Positions 53,277 through 62,701 of a DNA stretch of 64,000 nt are shown here, piece by piece; within the stretch, counting starts at the first letter, position 1, and each line of letters begins with the position of its first letter. Position numbers and translations under genes: made by a program. Where the stretch lies: contig CAVPHY010000024.1 of assembly GCA_963704855.1 (NCBI GenBank), positions 372,001 to 436,000 on the forward strand, given 5' to 3'. The stretch comes from SZUA-36 sp963704855 (GTDB lineage Bacteria; Pseudomonadota; Gammaproteobacteria; Xanthomonadales; SZUA-36). The notes beneath the pieces were generated by a model. That model was not told the DNA's origin. It searched no databases and was given only the letters and a program-made list of their open reading frames with translations.

Positions 53277-54649
53277 GGGCTGCCAGTGTTCGTGGCATAC
53301 ATGGACGCGGATTCCAGCCGGCTTAGTTGTGACAATACCGGCGCTGCTTTTTGCTGGAATTCAACAAGCTGCTTTTCACCCAGCGGGTCAGCTTTCGGTA
53401 GCGCCACGGTACGCGGGTTGCGATGGACACCATTGAGCAGGAATTCGTAATGAAGATGCGGCGCCTGCGCCAGCCCCGTGGCGCCCACGTAACCGATCAC
53501 CTGACCCTGTTTGACCCGCTGGCCCTGTTTGACTGTACGGTTTGTGAAGTGCAGGTACTTGGTGACGATGCTGTTGGCGTGCTGGATAAACACGTAATGG
53601 CCGTTGAATTTGTTGTAATCCGAGCGCGTCACCTTGCCATCGCCCGCCGCATAAACCGGTGTGCCCTTGGGTGCTTTGTAGTCGATGCCGTTATGGGCTT
53701 TGACGCGTTTGAGTATCGGGTGAAAGCGCTTCGGGTTGAAGTTGGAGCTGATATAGGCAAAATTAAGTGGCGCACGCAGGAACGCTTTGCGCATATTGCG
53801 TCCGTCAGGTGCAAAGTACTGGGCCTGCCCGTCAATATCGAAGCGCAGTGCCTGGAATTTTTCACCCTGGTTAACAAAGGTCGCACCGATAATTTCGCCA
53901 TCACGCAGGAAGCTTCCATCCCTGTAGACCTTTTCATAGAGCAGGAAGAAACGGTCACCCTCGCGGATATCAAGAACAAAATCGATATCCCAGCCAAACA
54001 GGTTCGCCAGTTTCATCACCATGTTATCGGTGAGGCCCGCCTTTTTTCCCGCCAGGAACAACGAAGAGGTGATGGTGCCGCTGGTTTCGGTGATCTCCGC
54101 GCTCATGTCACGCGTCGTAAAACTCGCGATGACATTTTGCCCGTCGTCATCGATGATAAGGTAACGGGTCTCGTCTATCGCATAACGCATGCGTTTGAGC
54201 GAACCATCGTCATGACGCTGGAAATCGAAAACATCGCCCGGACGTATTTTCTTCAGTTGCTTGGTTTCCCCGTTGGCTGTCATGATCCGGTGCAGGGTGT
54301 TAGCGCTGAAACCCTGCTTACGAAAAATGCCATCCAGCGATTGTCCGGATTGAACACTGACCGATTCCCATAGCTCGACTTCGGCGGGCATAAAGGCGCC
54401 GGTTTCTGTAACGGAGCCCGTCGCCAGGCTCTCTAGGTCAGGAATCTGTATAGCCTGCCGCTCAGGCAGACGAAGATCGAATACTGTATTGGTTGGGCCT
54501 GGATCTTCCCTGACGGCTTCAAGCCCGCTCAATGCGATACCAAAGGCCAGCAGCGTCAATACGAACAGGACCAGTTTGGTCCTGGTTATTTTCAAATTAA
54601 ATTTTGGCAGTATTCCGCTCAGCACGGAAAGGAAATTCTTATTTTGCAT
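53273..54649 (-). CDS. M23 family peptidoglycan endopeptidase (MepM-like)
   Basis: This 458-residue envelope protein has one N-terminal membrane helix (about 24-46), an OapA/LysM-like region (SVQSGQSLDGIFRKQGFSA) and a C-terminal M23 domain. The zinc ligands are visible in HNGIDYKAPKGTPVYAAGDG and HLHYEFLLNG. MepM-type enzymes cut D-Ala-mDAP crosslinks to let the wall expand. The gene is divergent from tyrS, as in many gammaproteobacteria, and coupled to anmK. Confidence 0.93.
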   Translation of the reverse strand: MQNKNFLSVLSGILPKFNLKITRTKLVLFVLTLLAFGIALSGLEAVREDPGPTNTVFDLRLPERQAIQIPDLESLATGSVTETGAFMPAEVELWESVSVQSGQSLDGIFRKQGFSANTLHRIMTANGETKQLKKIRPGDVFDFQRHDDGSLKRMRYAIDETRYLIIDDDGQNVIASFTTRDMSAEITETSGTITSSLFLAGKKAGLTDNMVMKLANLFGWDIDFVLDIREGDRFFLLYEKVYRDGSFLRDGEIIGATFVNQGEKFQALRFDIDGQAQYFAPDGRNMRKAFLRAPLNFAYISSNFNPKRFHPILKRVKAHNGIDYKAPKGTPVYAAGDGKVTRSDYNKFNGHYVFIQHANSIVTKYLHFTNRTVKQGQRVKQGQVIGYVGATGLAQAPHLHYEFLLNGVHRNPRTVALPKADPLGEKQLVEFQQKAAPVLSQLSRLESASMYATNTGSP

Positions 54650-54844
54650 GTGGCATATTGACCATCTTTGAAGTCAGGCGTTCAGGCAGCGCTAAAGATA
54701 CCACAGGAGACGGAATTCGGAGTGTGAATTTGTTGCGTCATGATGCATTATGCAATGTTTGGGGTGGAGGCGGGCCGAACAAGGCAATACAATGCCACTT
54801 CTTTTTTTCACTGCACAAAAAACAGGCAAAACACGGACTGGTTT

Positions 54845-56044
54845 ATGACGGACGCAAAACAGGCCCTCGAATTGATTTCGCGGGGTACAGAAGAGATCAT
54901 CAAGGTCGAAGACCTGCAACAGAAGCTGGAGACCGGCAGAACCCTTCGAATCAAGGTAGGTTTTGATCCGACCGCGCCCGATCTGCATATCGGTCATACC
55001 GTGATCATCAACAAAATGCGCCAGTTTCAGGACCTGGGTCACGAGGTCACCTTCCTGATTGGCGATTTCACCGGAATGATCGGCGATCCGACCGGGAAAA
55101 ATGTAACCCGCAAGCCACTCACAAAGGAAGAGGTCAAGGAGAACGCCGAAACCTATGCAACCCAGGTGTTCAAGGTCCTTGATCGTGAAAAGACCAAAAT
55201 TCGCTTCAATTCAGAGTGGATGACCGAACTCGGATCAGAGGGCATGATCCGTCTCGCGGCGAAGTACACGCTGGCCCGTATGCTGGAGCGTGATGATTTT
55301 GAAAACCGTTACCGCAGCGGTCAGCCGATCAGCATGCACGAACTGCTTTACCCGCTGGCCCAGGGTTACGATTCAGTGATGCTGGAAACCGATGTGGAAA
55401 TGGGTGGAACGGACCAGAAGTTCAACTTGCTGGTCGGAAGGCATCTGCAGCAGCATTACGGGCAGGAACCACAGGTGATTATTACGCTGCCGTTGCTTGA
55501 AGGTCTCGACGGTGTGCAGAAAATGTCCAAGTCGCTGCACAATTACGTGGGTATTACCGAGGCCCCCGACGATATGTTCGGTAAGCTGATGTCGATTTCT
55601 GATGACATGATGTGGCGTTATTTCGAACTGCTGAGCTTCAGGGGCAATGACGAGCTGAAGGCGCTGAAACAAAGAGTTGCAGACGGCGCAAACCCGAGGG
55701 ATATCAAGTTCCTTTTATGCGAAGAGATCGTTGAAAGATTCCATGACCGCAAGGCGGCCAAGCTGGCCCGCGAAACTTTTATAGCGCGCTTCAGCGGCGG
55801 TGCGATGCCTGACGAAATCCCGGAGAAAACGCTGGACAGCGGCGGCCAGGACATCGGTATTGCCACTGTGCTGACTCAATGTGGTCTGACTTCCAGCAAT
55901 TCCGAAGCCTTTCGAATGATCAAGCAGGGTGGTGTGCGCATAGACGGCGAAAAGATCAGCGACCGCTCCCTGCACCTCCAGGCGGGTTTCGAAGGGATTC
56001 TGCAGGTGGGCAAACTCAAATTTTGTAAAGCCTATGTCAAGTAA
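54845..56044 (+). CDS. tyrS: Tyrosyl-tRNA synthetase
   Basis: This class I synthetase charges tRNA-Tyr. The preferred ATG at 54845 gives 399 residues; the frame stays open upstream to 54740, but that part does not resemble TyrS. The signatures are FDPTAPDLHIGHTVI (HIGH), LEGLDGVQKMSKSLHNYVG (KMSKS) and a C-terminal S4 RNA-binding domain with GGVRIDGEKISD. It resembles the TyrRS group found in Pseudomonas (TyrZ-like). It overlaps tyrA by 11 bases. Confidence 0.97.
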   Translation: MTDAKQALELISRGTEEIIKVEDLQQKLETGRTLRIKVGFDPTAPDLHIGHTVIINKMRQFQDLGHEVTFLIGDFTGMIGDPTGKNVTRKPLTKEEVKENAETYATQVFKVLDREKTKIRFNSEWMTELGSEGMIRLAAKYTLARMLERDDFENRYRSGQPISMHELLYPLAQGYDSVMLETDVEMGGTDQKFNLLVGRHLQQHYGQEPQVIITLPLLEGLDGVQKMSKSLHNYVGITEAPDDMFGKLMSISDDMMWRYFELLSFRGNDELKALKQRVADGANPRDIKFLLCEEIVERFHDRKAAKLARETFIARFSGGAMPDEIPEKTLDSGGQDIGIATVLTQCGLTSSNSEAFRMIKQGGVRIDGEKISDRSLHLQAGFEGILQVGKLKFCKAYVK

Positions 56045-57173
56045 ACAGCCATTAACCCCCGCCGAGTTGCTCGAGCTGCGCAACCGCCTGGATGATATCG
56101 ACAGCGGTATCGTAGACCTGATCGCGGAACGCCAGGCGGTGGTGACCACGATCGCCGAGCATAAGCTAAAAACCGGTTTGCCGCTGCGTCATTATGAGCG
56201 TGAACGCGAGGTCATCGACCGTGGCGTTGAGCGCGCACGGGCGCTCGGTCTTTCGGGTTCGGTTGCACGTGACATACTGCAGACCCTGATCCATCACTCT
56301 CTCAGCAACCAGGAAACTCACAAACTGGTCCATTCAGAACATGGCGTGGGGCGACGGGCCCTGGTCATCGGTGGTCTCGGCCGCATGGGTGAATGGATGT
56401 CCCGCTATCTGGACATGGTCGGTTACAGCGTGGATGTCGCTGATCAGGTCAAACGTGAAACACCGTTCAGCCGGGTGGATGACTGGCAAGCAGTGGTGAA
56501 TGACTACGACCTGATCGTAGTCGCCGTTCCGCTGAGGCCAAGCAATGACATCCTGTTGCGATTGGCGGAGTTGAAGCCCGCTTGTCTCGTATTCGACATT
56601 GGCTCCTTGAAAAGCCCGATGCGCGAAGGCCTGGATGCGATGCGCGAGAACGGTTGCCGGGTTTGTTCGGTGCACCCGATGTTCGGGCCCAACGAAATCG
56701 GTCTGTCCGGGCGTCACATCCTGTTTGTCAATGTTGGCAACGAAGAGGCCATTGCCGAGGCCCGTGCCCTGTTTGCACACACCGCTGCCGAATGCGTCGA
56801 ATTAAGCCTGGAGGAACACGATGAGGTGATGGCGTGGGTGTTGGGGCTCTCTCACCTGGTCAATATCGCGTTTGCCGGTGCGCTGGCGCAAAGCGGCGAG
56901 CGGGTGCCCTTGCTGAAACAGATTTCCAGTTCCACCTTCAATGCACAGCTGAAGGTGGCAACACAGGTCGTGTCTGAAAACCCCCATTTGTATTACGAAA
57001 TCCAGCAGGGAAATGTCAACACGGCCGACGTGAGTAAACAATTCCAGAAAGTGCTGCATGAGCTGGTGACCGCGGTGAGTGATTGTAACGAAGCCGTGTT
57101 TACCCGGCATATGAGCGCCGCGAAGCAGCGCCTGACAGGTAATGGGAACAAATCTGATAACCGGCAATCGTGA
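56034..57173 (+). CDS. tyrA: Bifunctional chorismate mutase/prephenate dehydrogenase TyrA
   Basis: TyrA makes 4-hydroxyphenylpyruvate for tyrosine. At 379 residues it has an N-terminal AroQ chorismate-mutase domain (LRNRLDDIDSGIVDLIAERQ, about residues 12-90) and an NAD-binding prephenate-dehydrogenase domain from about 105 (VIGGLGRMGEWM). The conserved VHPMFGPNEIG and HDEVMAWVLGLSH motifs follow. It overlaps tyrS by 11 bases, so tyrosine synthesis and charging are encoded together. Confidence 0.96.
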   Translation: MSSKQPLTPAELLELRNRLDDIDSGIVDLIAERQAVVTTIAEHKLKTGLPLRHYEREREVIDRGVERARALGLSGSVARDILQTLIHHSLSNQETHKLVHSEHGVGRRALVIGGLGRMGEWMSRYLDMVGYSVDVADQVKRETPFSRVDDWQAVVNDYDLIVVAVPLRPSNDILLRLAELKPACLVFDIGSLKSPMREGLDAMRENGCRVCSVHPMFGPNEIGLSGRHILFVNVGNEEAIAEARALFAHTAAECVELSLEEHDEVMAWVLGLSHLVNIAFAGALAQSGERVPLLKQISSSTFNAQLKVATQVVSENPHLYYEIQQGNVNTADVSKQFQKVLHELVTAVSDCNEAVFTRHMSAAKQRLTGNGNKSDNRQS

Positions 57174-57658
57174 AAAAGCTTGCCGACGTAGATTGGGAAA
57201 ACTGGCAACCCGGTGATCCTGCGACCCTGGTGTTTGTTATCCGGGATGGAAAAATACTGTTGATAGACAAGAAGACCGGCTTTGGAAAAGGCAAGGTCAA
57301 TGGCCCGGGTGGCAAGCTGGAACAGGGTGAAAGCCCGGAAGCCTGCGCAGTGCGTGAGTGCCGGGAAGAACTGGGTATCACGGTTACCGAGCTCCGCTTT
57401 TGTGGTCAGCACCGGTTCCAGTTTGTCGATGGTTACTCATTGTTGGTCTGGGTGTACAGCAGCACAGCGTTTGAAGGTGTGCCCACCGAGACGGTCGAGG
57501 CAAAGCCGCTCTGGTTTCCGCTCGAATGCATACCCTATGAGCGGATGTGGGAGGATGACGAGTTGTGGCTCCCGATGGTGTTACGTGGCGAGCGCTTCCA
57601 GGGACGATGGTTGTTTGATGGCGACAGGATGCTCGACTATGAGTTGTTGCCAGCTTGA
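57170..57658 (+). CDS. Nudix hydrolase (8-oxo-dGTP diphosphatase-like, MutT family)
   Basis: This 162-residue protein has a complete Nudix box: GPGGKLEQGESPEAC leading to RECREELGI, with the catalytic glutamates. The GFGKGKVNGPGGK stretch resembles MTH1-type 8-oxo-dGTPases, so nucleotide-pool cleaning is likely but not certain. It starts with GTG, which overlaps the tyrA stop (GTGA), and forms an operon with it. Confidence 0.9.
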   Translation: MKKLADVDWENWQPGDPATLVFVIRDGKILLIDKKTGFGKGKVNGPGGKLEQGESPEACAVRECREELGITVTELRFCGQHRFQFVDGYSLLVWVYSSTAFEGVPTETVEAKPLWFPLECIPYERMWEDDELWLPMVLRGERFQGRWLFDGDRMLDYELLPA

Positions 57659-57693
57659 ATGCGCGATCAGTTTGATTCAGGAGAAGATTGAAA

Positions 57694-58917
57694 ATGAAAA
57701 AGAGAGCACGTGGCTTATTATTAATATGCAAAACTTTGGGAGTGAGCCTGGTAATGGCCAACGCATTTGCTGATCAGCCATCCGTTGAACAACAGGCTTC
57801 CGAGATCACCAAAAAGTACCTGCTGACCGATACCCATATCGACGTGCCTTACCGTCTGCATAACGGCTGGGTGGACGTTACCGTATCGACTCCGGACGGA
57901 CAGTTCGATTACCCGCGTGCGCTACAAGGTGGTCTGGACCTGCCCTTCATGTCCATATATACACCGGCTGAAATGGAGAAAGAAGGCGGCAGTTTTGAAC
58001 TGGCCAACCAGCTGATTGATTCGGTGGAGGCCATGGCCGCACGGGCGCCGGATAAATTCATGCTGGTCGGCTCGGTCGCCGATGCCAACAAGGCCAGGGA
58101 AAGTGGCCGGATCGGCCTGGCCATGGGGATGGAGAATGGCTCGCCCATAGACAATAAAATTGAAAACATCAAGTTCTTCGCAGATCGCGGTATCAGTTAC
58201 ATCACCCTCGCACATGGCCTGAGCAATCAGATCAGCGATTCATCCTATGACGAAAACCGCGCCTGGGGTGGTTTGAGTCCGTTTGGAAAAGAAGTGGTTG
58301 CCGAGATGAACCGGCTTGGTGTCATGGTGGATATATCGCACGTATCGGACGAGGCGTTCTGGCAGACCCTGGAGGTGACTAAAGTACCGGTGATCGCCTC
58401 CCATTCATCAGCACGCACATTCACACCCGATTTTGAGCGCAACATGACCGATGAAATGATTGTTGCCCTGGCAAAGAACGGTGGTGTTATCCAGATCAAC
58501 TGGGGTTCAGGTTTTTTGACCGCAGCGGCAAATGCGTACTCAACTACCATGCGGGCATCCAGAAAAGCGTGGTTGAAGGAGCACGGCTATGATGAGGATG
58601 GTGCTGAAGCTGATCAATACAACAAGGACTATAAGGAAAGTGAGCCTTACCCTTTTGCCACGCTGGCAGAAACCGTGGATCATTTTGACCATGTCATCAA
58701 GCTTGTGGGTGTCGATCACGTGGGTATCGGTTCCGATTTTGATGGCGTAGGTGACAGCCTGCCCGTGGGCTTGAAAGACGTCTCAGACTACCCGAACCTG
58801 GTTGCCGAGTTCCTGCGTCGTGGATACTCTGAGGCTGATATCGCGAAGATACTGGGCGCGAATTTGCTGCGGGTCTGGGCGGCAGTCGAGACCTATGCCT
58901 TGAAACACAGGGATTGA
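57694..58917 (+). CDS. Membrane dipeptidase (M19 family)
   Basis: From the ATG at 57694, with GGAG upstream, the product has 407 residues. A signal peptide ends near AFA, so it is periplasmic or lipid-independent secreted. The dinuclear zinc ligands of M19 are visible: THID near residue 48, the glutamate of MGMENGSPI, the histidine pair in VDISHVSD and IASHSSAR, and GSDFDG. These enzymes cleave dipeptides, including D-amino-acid ones. No hint of an antibiotic-specific role. Confidence 0.94.
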   Translation: MKKRARGLLLICKTLGVSLVMANAFADQPSVEQQASEITKKYLLTDTHIDVPYRLHNGWVDVTVSTPDGQFDYPRALQGGLDLPFMSIYTPAEMEKEGGSFELANQLIDSVEAMAARAPDKFMLVGSVADANKARESGRIGLAMGMENGSPIDNKIENIKFFADRGISYITLAHGLSNQISDSSYDENRAWGGLSPFGKEVVAEMNRLGVMVDISHVSDEAFWQTLEVTKVPVIASHSSARTFTPDFERNMTDEMIVALAKNGGVIQINWGSGFLTAAANAYSTTMRASRKAWLKEHGYDEDGAEADQYNKDYKESEPYPFATLAETVDHFDHVIKLVGVDHVGIGSDFDGVGDSLPVGLKDVSDYPNLVAEFLRRGYSEADIAKILGANLLRVWAAVETYALKHRD

Positions 58918-58988
58918 TCTGCGTTCGAGATACCTGCTCTATTGCCGTTCATCATTTGCTGCGTGGCATGAAAGAGTTGGCGGTGCTG

Positions 58989-59018
58989 TTTGAACTGCCC
59001 CCGAAGGGGCAATTCAAA
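58989..59018 (-). terminator. Hairpin between the convergent dipeptidase and IPTL-CTERM genes
   Basis: A 13-bp stem (tttgaactgcccc / ggggcaattcaaa, one mismatch that is a wobble pair on the minus strand) with a 4-base loop lies between two convergent genes. It has a suitable location for termination of both, but no T run. Confidence 0.5.
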
Positions 59019-59086
59019 GTGAAATTTAACATGGAGGCCGGATGCGCCCGGCACGTAAGGGCAATTCGATTATTGAATTTGGCCGT

Positions 59087-59707
59087 TTAAACGGCTTTGC
59101 GGGTCCGGGTATTGATAAAAATACCAAGCCCAAGAAGCACTATCAGTAGAGCCAAACCCCAGATCGAAAGCGCCGGTACCGGCTTAGCCGGTTCAATATC
59201 TATATCTGCATTGAACTCCAGTCGCAATGTTTGCGACGGTGCACCGCATGTGGCTGTTCCGGCACCACCCCAGTTTGAATTAAAAATACCGGGGCGAATG
59301 ATATAGCCGGGGTCAGGACAGTTCTGGCCCGAGCACAATTCGGGTGGATCTATCCACACCTCGCCGTCGTAACGGGACGCACAAAGAGCCCATTCGTGAC
59401 CGTCACACGACACTATTCCTGAGGTGTTAGTGTTGAGCAGGTTGGCAAATTCTGTCGCCCTGGCCGGGTCAGTACAGGTAATTCCCACCGGGTCCAGTGA
59501 TCCCGATATCTGTATCGAGAAATATTGATTCTCAGGAACCAGTTGCGCTTTGAACGCTAGCCAGGAATCCAGTTGCTCAGTGGTTGATGGCACCCCAGAG
59601 GTGAACGAGTCATCCCAACTAATTTGCGCATCCGCATTTCGTGCAGCAACCAGAAATGTGAAAGCGATCAAAACAAAAATAACACGACTCGAAACTATGC
59701 TATTCAT
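59087..59707 (-). CDS. Exported protein with IPTL-CTERM sorting signal
   Basis: This 206-residue protein has an N-terminal signal peptide (to about NADA) and a mature region with two cysteine-rich spots (SCDGHEWALCASRYDGE and ELCSGQNCPDPGYI) that may form disulfides. The C-terminus has the IPTL-CTERM form: VPALSIWGLALLIVLLGLG followed by a short basic tail (TRTRKA). Such proteins are thought to be cut or anchored by a dedicated envelope processing system. The body is not recognised. The stop codon lies inside a perfect palindrome (59082-59095). Confidence 0.78.
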   Translation of the reverse strand: MNSIVSSRVIFVLIAFTFLVAARNADAQISWDDSFTSGVPSTTEQLDSWLAFKAQLVPENQYFSIQISGSLDPVGITCTDPARATEFANLLNTNTSGIVSCDGHEWALCASRYDGEVWIDPPELCSGQNCPDPGYIIRPGIFNSNWGGAGTATCGAPSQTLRLEFNADIDIEPAKPVPALSIWGLALLIVLLGLGIFINTRTRKAV

Positions 59708-59980
59708 TAAATTTTCCCTTCATAGTAATTACCGAGGCTCCTAAATGAATGACTTGAAGCAAATATATTTGCCATCTTTATCAGGAGAGAACGAAGTTTT
59801 TCATTTTTTCGTTAAAGTTACAGAATACAGTTTACATCAATATCAATTTGTTGAAAATTGAAAAAAGTTGATCAGCCCAAGCCGGCTTTGACAGTGATCC
59901 CATGTCGACGATACGGGGCGATCGACTTTAACTGCGGGAGTTTTCCTAAATTTGACATGCTTCATTTATAATCAGATACC
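59708..59980. other. Intergenic region between IPTL-CTERM and TauE genes
   Basis: These 273 bases are AT-rich, with no gene seen. The divergent promoters of the two genes must be here. A TTGACA lies at about 59953, but no well-spaced -10 follows; a TATAAT lies too close to the TauE start (59981) for a normal leader. No ribosome-binding site precedes that ATG. Confidence 0.5.
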
Positions 59981-60772
59981 ATGACATCCCACTTGGTCAT
60001 CGCATTGACAGCATTCATCACAGCCGGCATGACCCTGTATTCTGGGTTTGGCCTGGGCACTTTGTTACTGCCGGTTTTTGCCTTGTTCTTCCCCGTGGAA
60101 ATGGCGGTGGTCGCGACAGCGCTGGTGCATGGCGCCAATAACGTCTTCAAAATAAGCTTGCTTGGCCGTTTTGCTGACCGCGAAGTGGTAGTGAAATTCG
60201 GTCTGCCGGCAATTGCCGCGGCAGTTCTCGGAGCGCTGGCACTGGGGTGGTTTGCCCAGTCAGATTCCGCGCTTACCATCGAGGTGAATGAGGAGGCGCT
60301 CTTCAGGATCACACCGGTCAAGTTGGTTATCGGCCTGTTGATGATCGGTTTTGCATTGTTTGAGTTGCTGCCGCGGTTCCGCTCGATGCAGTTTGAACGG
60401 CGTTTCCTGCCGCTAGGTGGTGTACTGTCCGGTTTTTTCGGTGGTCTTTCCGGTCACCAGGGAGCCCTGAGGTCCGCGTTTCTGGCCAAGTCCGGGCTGT
60501 CCACGGAGCGTTTTGTCGGCAGCAATGCCGTGATCGGTTTCCTCGTCGACCTGACCCGCATCTCTGTATATGTAGCGCTGTTCACCGCTGCCGGTGGCCA
60601 TGTGGGTGATTTCAACGCCTGGTCACTGGTAGTGACCGGCGCCGTTTCTGCCTTTTGTGGTGTTTTACTGGGTAAGCGCTATCTGCACAAAGTAACCATG
60701 ACCAGTGTGCAGACCCTGGTGGGTCTGCTGCTGTTCGGTGTTGGCCTGGCGCTGGTGTTTGGGGTCCTTTAG
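59981..60772 (+). CDS. TauE/SafE family sulfite exporter-like permease
   Basis: This 263-residue protein has about eight hydrophobic segments. The pattern TLYSGFGLGTLLLPVFALFFPVEMAV at the start and GVLSGFFGGLSGHQGALRSAFLAKSG mid-protein are typical of the TauE/SafE family, which moves sulfite or sulfoacids out of the cell. The true substrate cannot be told from sequence. It is a single gene, convergent with the acyl-CoA dehydrogenase. Confidence 0.9.
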   Translation: MTSHLVIALTAFITAGMTLYSGFGLGTLLLPVFALFFPVEMAVVATALVHGANNVFKISLLGRFADREVVVKFGLPAIAAAVLGALALGWFAQSDSALTIEVNEEALFRITPVKLVIGLLMIGFALFELLPRFRSMQFERRFLPLGGVLSGFFGGLSGHQGALRSAFLAKSGLSTERFVGSNAVIGFLVDLTRISVYVALFTAAGGHVGDFNAWSLVVTGAVSAFCGVLLGKRYLHKVTMTSVQTLVGLLLFGVGLALVFGVL

Positions 60773-60806
60773 GACCATCGGGGCAATCCCCGGAGTGATA
60801 CCAATA

Positions 60807-61967
60807 TCAACGCGTCAGTTTACGTTCGTCGAGTCCGATGCTGCGCGCTATGATCTCTTTCATGATCTCCGAGCTACCGGCATAGATACGTGATACACGC
60901 GCATCGGTGAACATATGTGAGATCCGGTATTCGCTCATATAACCGGCACCGCCGTGAAGCTGAACGCAGTTATCCATTACGGTCGATTCCAGTTCGCTGG
61001 CACATAGCTTGGCCTCAGCGGCCAGTTCCGCACTCAGCTCCCCCCGGTTGTGTAGAAGTACGCACTGGTCGATGAAGGTTTGCAGGACATCCAGCGAGGT
61101 GCGCATCTCAGCCATCTTGAAGCGGCTGTTCTGGAAGGCGCCGATCGGTTTTCCAAATGCCTTGCGCTCAAGTATGTAGTCCATGGTCAGGTCAAAGGCG
61201 ACCTGCGCGTGGGCGACCTCCTGGCAGGCACTGATCAGGCGTTCCTCGGCCAGGTGGTGCATCAGGCTATAAAACCCTTTCTCAGGGTCACCCAATACAT
61301 TTTCGGCCGGCACGCGGACGTTTTCGAAAAACAATTCGGCGGTATCCTGGGCCTTGAGCCCCATCTTTTTCAGATTACGGCCGCGGCTGAACCCTGGCAT
61401 ATCGCTTTCGACGACGAACAGACCGATGCCATGTGACTTATCCGGCACCGTTCTGGCAGCCACAACAAAGGCGCCGCCGTTGATGCCGTTGGAGATATAG
61501 GTTTTGGAACCGTTCAATATCCAGTCTTCGCCATCCCTCGTTGCCCGGGACTTGATACCGGCCAAATCACTGCCGGCACCTGATTCGGTCATCGCGATAC
61601 CCAGGACGGTCTCGCCGCTGATGCACTTGGGTAACAGGCGCTGTTTGAGCTTTTCACTGCCGAGGCGCCCGATATAGGGGCCGACCAGGCGGCTGTGCAG
61701 CGACAGGAACAGGCTGATATCACCGTGACGGATGGTTTCTTCGATCACGACTTGCTCAAAACGGAAATCCTCGATACCCAGGCCGCCGTACTTCTCATCG
61801 GCCCACATACACAAAAGACCCTGTTCGCCAGCCTTGATAAACGCTGCGGGGTCACAACAACCGTCTTCACGCCATTGTTCAACATGCGGCTCAACTTCTG
61901 ACTGCATAAAACGCCGCACACCATCGCGGAACATTTCGTGATCTTCATCGAATATCAAGCGTTTCAT
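60807..61967 (-). CDS. Acyl-CoA dehydrogenase
   Basis: This 386-residue flavoprotein of the acyl-CoA dehydrogenase family has the N-terminal helical domain, FAD-binding GIAMTESGAGSDLAGI and WILNGSKTYISNG segments, and C-terminal ERKAFGKPIG and QLHGGAGYMSEYRI. The layout resembles long-chain or isovaleryl-type dehydrogenases. The substrate is not clear. It stands alone. Confidence 0.93.
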   Translation of the reverse strand: MKRLIFDEDHEMFRDGVRRFMQSEVEPHVEQWREDGCCDPAAFIKAGEQGLLCMWADEKYGGLGIEDFRFEQVVIEETIRHGDISLFLSLHSRLVGPYIGRLGSEKLKQRLLPKCISGETVLGIAMTESGAGSDLAGIKSRATRDGEDWILNGSKTYISNGINGGAFVVAARTVPDKSHGIGLFVVESDMPGFSRGRNLKKMGLKAQDTAELFFENVRVPAENVLGDPEKGFYSLMHHLAEERLISACQEVAHAQVAFDLTMDYILERKAFGKPIGAFQNSRFKMAEMRTSLDVLQTFIDQCVLLHNRGELSAELAAEAKLCASELESTVMDNCVQLHGGAGYMSEYRISHMFTDARVSRIYAGSSEIMKEIIARSIGLDERKLTR

Positions 61968-62113
61968 ATCGGTGGGTTTCCTGGCCTCAATAGTCGCACT
62001 AGAGTATCAAATTAGGGGTGTTCAGCACATCATCGTCGCTGTGCCAAAGCACAGGTCAATGGTTTCTGACTGTTATGCACGGCGTCCCCACCACAGTACC
62101 TACACGAACACCC

Positions 62114-62699
62114 TCAGTCCAAATCAGCCAGCAAGGAACGACAAACCCGCGTATCGACATCAGTGCTATGCCGGTAGGACTCATGGCTTGATCCCATCTT
62201 TAGGGCAGCCCCGTTTCGCAGGGCGGCGATCATATCCGGTTCAAGTTCAAAGCGCATAAAGTGAACGGCGGAGGTCTTCTCTGCAGTTGCTGCGCTCGAG
62301 GTCTTCATTTGAAATGGCATAGACAGGGTCAAAGCCTTCGACCTGGATCCAGACCAGGTCTTCGATACCCCGGAGCAGGGCAAGTTGGCGTTTACGTTCA
62401 TCGACATCCTGGTATTCGAGCATCGCGGTGGCCTTCAGGTTGTGGCCATCCGGGATCAGCGGATTATAGGCGTCGAGTTCCTCCTCGATGCCGGCGGATT
62501 CGAAGATCTTTTCGATACGCAGCATTTCCTGCACCTGGTACTGGACCGTCAGGCGGTCTTCGAAGTACAGGAACAGATGCGGGCCGATACCCACGCGCCG
62601 GTGCTTTTTGTGAGCGATAACCCTGCTGCGAAATTCACCGCGCTGCTGTGAATACTGCTCCAGGCTCATCAGGTCTGATCGATTTAATGGTGCTGCCAT
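62114..62699 (-). CDS. DUF3501 family protein (frameshifted in this sequence)
   Basis: The DUF3501 family is about 195 residues. Frame 1 from 62699 encodes SDLMSLEQYSQQRGEFRSR to AISNEDLERSN. The second half (AEKTSAVHFMRFELEPDM) continues in another frame to 62114. One extra A at 62285 (T on the coding strand, in aactgcag) explains the break, and removing it yields about 194 residues, the family length. The function is unknown. The gene is two bases after the Fe-S oxidoreductase gene, a standard pairing with a rubrerythrin gene that is probably beyond the right edge. Confidence 0.82.
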
Positions 62700-62701
62700 G
62701 A

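Noticed and set aside
53423..54373. 316-codon open frame on the plus strand
   Set aside because: It is antisense to the M23 peptidase gene and has no sensible protein features.
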